64,000 nucleotides of DNA from Acidobacteriota bacterium (GTDB taxonomy: Bacteria; Acidobacteriota; UBA6911; RPQK01; DATIPO01), in the NCBI GenBank assembly GCA_035471785.1, contig DATIPQ010000131.1, positions 1 to 64,000 on the forward strand, in the 5' to 3' direction. This document shows, one piece after another, positions 45,281 to 54,200 of the stretch; position 1 is the stretch's first letter; each line of letters begins with the position of its first letter. A model generated the notes under the pieces. The model worked only from the letters and a program-made list of their open reading frames with translations, was not told where the DNA came from and did not search any database. The translations under genes were made by a program, and so were the position numbers.

Positions 45281-48200
45281 TCACTCCAGTTCTGAAAGCA
45301 ACTTTTCCAGCCTCTCCTGACTGAGCTTGGCTGCAGGAAAGTCGGAAGCCGACACGGCCGCGTCAGTCGTGGATGATTTTTTTTCCTCGCTCTCCAGCGG
45401 GATCTGGCCTGCCTCCGCGGAAGACTTGCGCCCCAGGGCGTCGGCCAGTTCCGAAATGCTCTGGTTCCGAAAGAGCTGCAGCGGTGTCATCTCGATGCCC
45501 TCTTGTCTGGCCCGAGCCACGGTTTGCACGGCCAATATCGAATCCCCGCCCAATTCGATGAAGTTGTCGTCGACGCCCACCTTGTCGACCCGCAGCGTTT
45601 CGGCCCAGATGCCGGCCAGCTTCTTTTCTATCGCGCTGATTGGGGGGCGGTATCGCTCGGCCAGACGGGGGCGGGTTGCATCGGGCGCTGGAAGAGCCTT
45701 GCGGTCGATTTTGCCGTTGGGCGTCAAGGGAAACGACTGCATCTCCGTGAAGTGGCCGGGAATCATATAGTCGGGAAGACTGCGCGCCATGAAGGACCTC
45801 AGGTTTCCGACATCCGGCGATTCCTGGCGGGTGGCTATGAAGTGGGCCGTCAGCCGGCTCTCCTCGGGGGAGACCGTTTGAGCGGAGACGATGGCATCCT
45901 CGATTGCCGGGTGTTTCTTGAGAGCGGCTTCGATCTCGCCCAGCTCGATGCGCATGCCCCTGATTTTGACCTGGTCATCCAAGCGTCCCAGCACTTGGAT
46001 GCGGCCGTCCGGCAGGTAGCGGGCTAAATCGCCCGTTTCATAGATCCGTTCTCCACCAGCGCGTCTGAAGGGATGGGGCAGGAACTTAGAGGCCGTCAGG
46101 CCGGGCTGGGAAAGATAGCCCCGGGCCAGCCCTCGGCCGGCCAGATACAGAGACCCGACCACTCCCTGTGGCGGGGGTTCCAGCCAGCGGTCGAGGACGT
46201 AGGCCGCCATGCCCGCGATGGGGGTTCCGATTGTAATCCGGTCCGGGTCTCCGACCTCTTCCATATTCGACCAGATCGTGGCCTCGGTGGGACCATAGAG
46301 ATTCCACAGTGAAGCGCAGCGTTCGCGCAGGGATTTCGCCAGGGCGCTGGAAAGGGCTTCACCTCCGCACCAGGCTTGAAGGCGGGGATCTCCTTGCCAC
46401 CCTCCCTTGAGCAGCAGTTGCCAGCCGCTGGGAGTGGCCTGCATGACATGGGGACGCGATTTGGCCATCAGATGGCCGAGTCGCGTGGGGTCGGTGGTCT
46501 CCTCGCCGCCCGCCAGGATGAGACGGGCCCCGCTGATCAGGGGCAGGAAGATCTCCAGCGCGGCGATGTCGAAGGAAACCGTGGTCAGCGCCAGAAAGAC
46601 GGCCCCCTTCCCCAAGCCGGGCCTGGCCCTCAGCGCGCCCAGGAAGTTGGCCAGAGCCAGGTGTGAGATCTGCACGCCTTTGGGCTGTCCCGTGGAGCCC
46701 GAGGTGAAAATGACATAGGCCAGATTGTGGGCTCTGAACCTCTGCCGGAGCGGGCTGGATGAATGGGTGGAAATCTCCTCCCATTGCTCGTCGATGATGA
46801 GGGTCTTGATGGAATTTCCCTTGAACCGCGGGGCAAGGGAGGCTTGGGTGATGACGCATTCGGCTCCCGCCGCCTCCAGGATAAGCGACAAGCGTTCCCC
46901 CGGATGGCGCGGATCCAGCGGAAGATAAGCGCCGCCTGACTTGAGGATGCCCGTCAAGGCGACAATCAGCCAGGAAGACCGCTCCATGAGAACCGCGACG
47001 GACGTCTCGGCGCCAATCCCCGATTCCCGCAGATAGCGGGCAAGCTGGTTGGACCGGTCAGCCAGGGTCTGGTAGGTGAGATGCTTGCCCCGGCAGACCA
47101 GTGCCACCTTGTCGGGACAGGCCTGAGCGCTCTCCTGCAGCAGCACCGGCAACAAGGCCTGCTCGTCCCTGTCGTCGAGCGCCGACTGCCAGATTTCGAG
47201 GATCCCGCGTCTTTCCTTGGGGTCCATGAGGGCCAGCCGGGAAAGGCGTCGGCCGGAATTGACAGTGATCTCCCGAAGCAAGCGCTCAAGGTGTTCCAAC
47301 CAGCGTCGGACGGTCTTGTCCCGCAGGATGTCGCCGTTGAAGTCACACTTGAACTCAATGCTGTCCTTTCGGACCTCGATGTCGAAGTAAAGATCGAACT
47401 TAGTGGTCCCGTTGGGATTGGAGGCCACTTCCCATCCGAGGCTGTCCCCTTCTCCGCTGCCGCCGACTTGGTCGACGTTGACGACCACCGAGGCCAAGGG
47501 AGGACGGCTGGCGTCCAGGGGCAGGTCCAGTTTCTTGACCAGGCGATGAAAAGGATAGTCCTGGTGTTCATAGGCATCGAGCAGCAGTTTTTGGAGCCAG
47601 GAAAAGTACTCTTCGAAGGTGGGGTCGTGAGCGATGCGGCTGCGGATGGGCAGGAGGTTGACGCAGTATCCGACCAAGCCCGGCTGTCCCATCGAGACTT
47701 GGCCCGCGCTGGTTGTACCGACTACCAGGTCGTCCTGGCCCGAGAGCCGGTGAAGGAGCGTACAAATGGCCGCCAGCAGCAAGGAGAAAAGGGTGCCGCC
47801 CCGCCGAGTCGCCGTGTCGCGCAGCTTATGGCACACATCGCCTCTCATGCAAAGGTATTGACGAGACCCCTGGAAGGACATCAGCGGCGGCCGCGGAGCA
47901 TCAGCGGGAAGTTCGAGCACCGGCACGCCATCGGCAAATTGTTGCGACCAAAATCTCCCGGCCTGCTCGAGTTTTGGACCTTGTTGTTTCTGGAACTGCC
48001 ACTCGATGAAGTCGCTGAACTGAGAGACCTGGGGCAAGCCGAGGGACTGATCGCGGCAGGCGGCGCCATAGAGATCCCGGATCTCCTTCAACAAGATGCC
48101 GTTGGAGAGGCCATCGGTGACCGAGTGGTGAAAAGTGACGATGAGCAGGGCATCCTCTTCTCCCATGCTCAGAAGACGAAAGCGGAAGAGGGGGCCTCTT

Positions 48201-51200
48201 TCCAGGTCGAAGACCTGGCGGGCCTCGGTCCAGGCCCATTGAGCCGCCTGATGTTGCTGCTCTTTCTTTTCCAGACCGTCCAGCGCCACCAGGGGCACTT
48301 CGATCCGCAACCTGGAGGCGATGGTCAGTTTCTCTCCCAGGCGGTCGAAGGAGGACCGCAGGGCTTGATGCCGGTTGACGACTTCTTGCAGGGCTGATCG
48401 CAGGGCGCCGTAATCGACCTTTTCGCGAAGCCGCGCGGTCAAGGACTCGTTATAGGCGCGTGAGGCGTTTTCATTCAGGTGCCCCAAGGCCCACAGCGCT
48501 TTCTGAGCCTCGCTGGCCCGCACCTGCTTGGGCGAGTCGTGGGAGGGACCGATGCTCCCCGGCCTGCTTTTGTCCGAGGGCTCGGCTTCGGGCAGCAAGC
48601 CCACCCCGCGCATGGCCTCTACGCTCTTGCGTACGGCCTCGACGAGTTCCTCCAGGTCGCGCTCCTGATGGGCCGTCGACAGGTAGAAGGCGCGTCCTTC
48701 CCACACATGAATGCCGTTATCGAGCAGGTGATAATAGAAAATGCTGGGATATTTGACCTCTTCCGCAAAACGAAAACGGAACAAGGAGCCGAACGACAGC
48801 ATCTCCATGGCAACGTTTTCTTGGCGGAAGACCTCTTGCAGCCCTTCAACCAGGTGGCGAGTGCTTTGATTCAAGTCCCTCTGCAATTGGGGGCCCTGCT
48901 CTTGCAAGTGGTTCAGGGAGGCCCAAACAGCGGCCATAGTCAAGGGATGTTTGAAGTAGGTTCCGGCCACGAAGGTGGTTTCGGCTTGCGGATAGGAGGC
49001 ATCTCCGTAGTTCCAATCGCCTCCGTCGATGGCGTCGAGGTAGCGGGCCTGGCCGGCTACCGCCCCCACCGGAACGCCTCCTCCCATGGACTTTCCGTAG
49101 GTGGCCAGGTCGGCCTGGATGCCGTAGAGCCCCTGCACGCCGCCGGGGTGGACGCGAAAGCCCGTAACCACTTCGTCGAAGATGAGGGTGGCGCCGGTGC
49201 GCTTGGAGACGTCCCTGAGTTTCGGCAGGTAATCGGCCACGTCGAAATATCCCGGCAGGCGACTCTGCTGGGGCTCCACCAGGATGGCCGCCAGCTCCTG
49301 CCCTCTCTCTTCCAAAATCTGCAGCGATTCCGGGCTGCAGTAGTCGAGGACCAGCACTTGGTCGGACACGTGAGGAGAGATGCCCGGGGCCATGGGCATA
49401 GTCACAGGCCTTCCCTGAGCATTCTTGAGAGAGCGCACCAGGACTTCGTCAGAGAAACCATGGTAAGACCCCTTGAAGAGGGCGATCTTGCTTCTCCCTG
49501 TGACCGTGCGGGCCAGCCGCAGGGCCGTTAAGACGGCTTCGGTCCCCGAGTTGAAGAAGGCGGCCCGTTCCATTCCCGTCATGCGGCAGATCAGCTCAGC
49601 CGCCTGTCCGGCCAGGGGGGACTGCAGGCCGATCTGCAATCCATCGCCGATTTGTTCCTGAAGGGCTTCGATGATCCATTTCGGCGAATGCCCGAAGAGG
49701 AGGCTGCCGAATCCCATGGTGATGTCGACGTATTCATTTCCGTCCACGTCCCAGACCCGCGCCCCCTCGGCGCGCTCTACGGCGATGGGATAAAGGACTT
49801 CTTTCCAGAGCAGGCGGAAGTCTGCCGAGCCTCGGCTGTCGGCCATGGAGCGGCGGTAGTCGCGGGCCAGGGCCTTGGAACGTTTGCTGCGCCCTTCCAG
49901 GCGGGAGAAGAGCGAGGAGAGGTGCTTTTGCTGCTCAGGAGTCAGATCCTTTTGGCCGGGTTGAATGGGCTGGTAGGGAACGAAAGGAGCGGGACGCTTT
50001 GGGGTTTCTCTCGCCGATGACGGGCGTGCCGATCGCGAGGAGCCGCTTTCCGCAGTGGAGCGCACGCTGTGCTGAGATGAGAGGGAGGAGGCCGTTGCCG
50101 CCGCTGCGCCTTCGCGCAGCAGTTCGATTTGCCGCGACATGATGCTGAGCTGCTGGCGCACGATCTCTTCCAGGTCGCCTTCGGCCTGGATGGCGGCGGT
50201 CTGCTGCCTGGCGGCCATCGATTGGCCTTGGCCGGCTCTAGCTTCCTTTGAGGGCGGGTCGGGCACTTTCCATTCGGGGAGCTCTTCCTGAAGGTGTTGG
50301 GAGAGGGTCTCAAGGGTCGTGAATTCCTCCATGATGCGCCGGAAGGGCAGCTTGACGCCGAAGTGCTTCTCGATTCCCTGGCTGAACTGAAGAAGCAGCA
50401 GCGAATCGGCACCCATTTCCAGGAAAGTCGCGTCCTGCGGCAAGGAGCCGGCCTCGACGCCCAGCAGCCCCGAGAGGATTTCGGCCAGGTCTTGAGAAAC
50501 GGCCTGAGATCCTTCCGGCCGGGGCTCGGGGGAGGCCTGCCCCGGAACTTGGGAAGCGGCCACCGGCGGCTCGGCTTCCCCATCCGCGCGGGGGACGGGG
50601 CCGCTGTGCCTGGACTTGGCTTCCACCCAGTGGACCTCCCGCTGGAAGGGATAAGTGGGCAAGCAAACCCGGCGTCGCTGCTGATCAGCGTAAAAACCGC
50701 TCCAATCGACGACCGCGCCGCAGGACCAGAGCGACCCCATCAGCGTCAGGAGAGCTTCCAGGTCCGACGGGTCTGCGGCGCGGCGGCTCATGGAGGGGAA
50801 GCAATGCACTCCGGTCGGCTTGTGTTGTCTTCGCCGCAAAACGCCGGTCAGCGCCGACCCGGGTCCAACCTCCAGCAAGATTCGTCCCGGTCCTTCCAGC
50901 AGTTTCGCTACACCTTGCGAAAAGCGGACCGTCCGGCGCAGATGGCGGGTCCAATAGTCGGGATCGCGGGCTTCCCGGCGGCTGATCCAGTCGCCGCTCA
51001 GATTGGAGATAAAGGGAATCTGCGGAGCATGGCGTTGAACCTGGGAAACGCGTTTGCGGAAATCGTCCAGAATGGGCTCCATCATCGAGGAGTGGAAGGC
51101 GCAGGTCGTCTCCAGGGGCTGAGATGCGACGCCTTTGTCCTTGAGCTGCCGCCTCAAGGCCTCGATCGATTCCTTGGGTCCCGACACCACGGCGCGGCCC

Positions 51201-54200
51201 GGTTCGTTGACGGCAGCCAGCGAGAGAGGCGGTTTCAGGAAGGCGGCCAACTCTTCCTCCTCAAGCGGCACCGCCAGCATGGCGCCACCGGAAACGCTCT
51301 CCATTAATCGGCCCCGGTGGACCACCAGCTCTAAGACGTCCGGCAACGGAAAGACGCCGCTCAGGCAGGCGGCTACATATTCACCCAGGCTATGGCCGAT
51401 CATGGCCTGGGGGTGAATTCCCCAGGCCATCAGCAGACGGGCGAGGGAGTACTCCAAGGTGAAGAGGGCCGGTTGGTTCCAGGCCGTCCTTCGCAGCAGC
51501 CTGGCGGCTTCTTCTCTCTCTTCGCGAGCAGGAAAGAGTACTTCCCGCAGATCTCTCTCAAGCTGCGGTTCGAGCAGGCTGCAGCACTCCTCGACCTGCT
51601 CGCGGAAGACCTTCTCGACTCGGTAGAGTTCCTTACCCAGACCGTGCCAAGCCGCCCCTTGTCCCGGAAAAAGAAAGACGACCGGGACGGGAGCGCTTTC
51701 CCGATCGACCTCGTAGCTGCGGCCGCGGGCCGGATCAGCCAAAGCTTGCAGAGCGTCGCTTTTGTCCCGGCAGACGAAAAAGCGCCGGTGGCCCAAAGCC
51801 TTGCGTCCCACCTTGAGGGTGTAGCAAAGGTCGGCCAAGTCGAGATCGGGACTAGACTGCAGATGGGTTTTAAGGCGAGCCGTCGCGGCGTCGAGCCCTT
51901 GGAGGCTGCGTGCTGAGAGCAGCAGAAGTTGCAGGGGTCGTGAAGGGCCCGGCTCTTTGGCTTGGGGGGCCTCCTCAAGGATGACGTGAGCATTGGTTCC
52001 GCCGATGCCAAAAGCGCTGACACCGGCGCGGCGCGGACCGGCTTCGCTATCCCAGGGCTTAAGGCGTGAATTGACGAAGAAGGGGCTCTTTTCGAGGTCG
52101 AACTGGGGATTGGGCTGCCGGAAATGAAGGCTGGGCGGAAGCATGCGGTTCTGCAGGGCCAACACGGCCTTGAGAAAGCCGGCCACCCCGGCAGCGCAGT
52201 CCAGATGCCCAATATTGCTCTTGACCGATCCGATGGCGCAGAAGTTTCTTTGGCCTTCGACGTCGCCGAAGGCTTTTTCCAGCGCCGTCAACTCGATGGG
52301 ATCGCCCAACTCGGTCCCCGTCCCGTGAGCTTCGATCAGGGAGAGGGAGCGGGGGTCGACGCCGGATCGCCGAAAGGCTTCCCGAAGGACCTCGGCCTGC
52401 CCCTCTACGCCGGGAGCCGTGAACCCGACCTTGAGTGAGCCGTCGTTGTTGATGGCCGAGCCCCGGATGACGGCCTGTATGGGATCTCCGTCCGACAGCG
52501 CCTTGTCAAGCGGCTTGAGCAGCACGACACCGGCCCCGCTTCCGAAGACGGTTCCCCGGGCTTGGGCGTCAAAGGCGCGGCAATGCCCGTCGGGAGAGCG
52601 GATGCCTCCCTCCTGGTAGAGGTATCCGACCTTCTGGGGGACGTTGACGGTGACGCCCCCGGCCAGAGCCAGGTCGCATTCACCGTCGCGAAGACTCCGA
52701 CAAGCCAAGTGGATGGCGACTAGCGAGGTCGAGCAAGCGGTTTGCACGTTGACGCTGGGTCCCCGCAGATTGAGCAGGTAAGAAATGCGCGTGGGCAGGA
52801 AGTCTTTCTCGTTCCCCACGTAAGCCGAGAAATCTCCCACTTTCTCGAGAACTTCCGGGCGGGTATTGAGGTTGTTGCTCCAGTAGGCGCTTTGGCTGCA
52901 TCCGGCGAAGACGCCCACTGCCCCATTGTCATCGCCGGGCACGCGGCCGGCGTTCTCGAAAGCCTCCCAGCAACATTCCAGGAAGATGCGGTGCTGGGGA
53001 TCGATGATCCGGGCCTCACCTGGAGAAATGCCGAAGAAAGGAGCGTCGAAAGCCTCGATTTGATCCAGGATTCCGCCCCACTGGACGTAGTCCGGGTGCC
53101 GGAAATGGGAGGGGTCCACGCCGGAGGCTTGAAGTTCCCGCTCGCTGAAGCGGGTCAGCGATTCGATTCCATCGTGCAGGTTGCACCAGAACTGTTCCAG
53201 TGTCGGAGCACCCGGAAAGCGGCCAGCCATGCCGATGACGGCAATGTGAGAAGTGTCCTCTAATCGACCGTCGGCTTGGGCGCTCGCCGCTGGCCGTGGG
53301 GCTGGGCGGGCGGCAACCTCTTTCCCGATGTGCCTGGCCAGAGAGGAAATGGTGGGGTATTGAAACAGCTCGATCAGGGAGAGGTCAGTGCCCAAAGCCT
53401 TGCTCAGCCTGCTGCGAACTTCGACCAGGCGCATGGAATGGCCTCCGAGGTCGAAGAAGTTGTCGTTGACACCCGCCTTTTCGATTTGCAGCACGTTCTG
53501 CCAGATGGCGGCAATCTGCTTTTCGATCTCGTCCCGGGGCTCCAGAAAAGAAGCGTTCAGGTCGGGGCGGTGGCCCTCAGGCTCGGGCAGGGCGCGCCGG
53601 TCGATCTTGCCGTTGGAGGTGCGGGGCATGCTCTCCAGGTTGCGGAAGAGGGTCGGCACCATGTATTCAGGAAGGCGTTGCAGGAGAAAGGCCCTCAAGT
53701 CTTCGCCGGCCGGGGGCTTGGACGCGCTGGCGACGACGTAGCCCGCCAAGAAGGTACCGCCCGCCTGGTCCCGCCTGGCGACGACGGCAGCTTCGCTCAC
53801 CTCGGGATGTCGATTCAAGTTGGCCTCGATCTCCCCTAGCTCGATGCGGTAGCCTCGCACTTTGACTTGGTCGTCGACCCGTCCCAGAAAGACGATGTCG
53901 CCATTCTTGCGATAGCGCACCAAGTCCCCGGTGCGGTAAAAGCGGGCGCCCCTCTCGGGGCTGAAGGGATCGGGAATGAACCGTTCGGCGGTCAAAGCGG
54001 GACTGTTATGGTAGCAGGGCGAGACTCCGGCGCCCCCGAGAAAGAGCTCCCCTGCTACACCCGTGGGAACGGGCTGCAAGCCTGCATCCAAAATATAGAC
54101 CCGCGTGTTGGCGATGGGACGCCCCAAGGGGACGGGGCCCTCCTGGCCGCGGACAACCTCGCCGATGATCGACCAGATGGTGGTTTCGGTGGGTCCGTAA

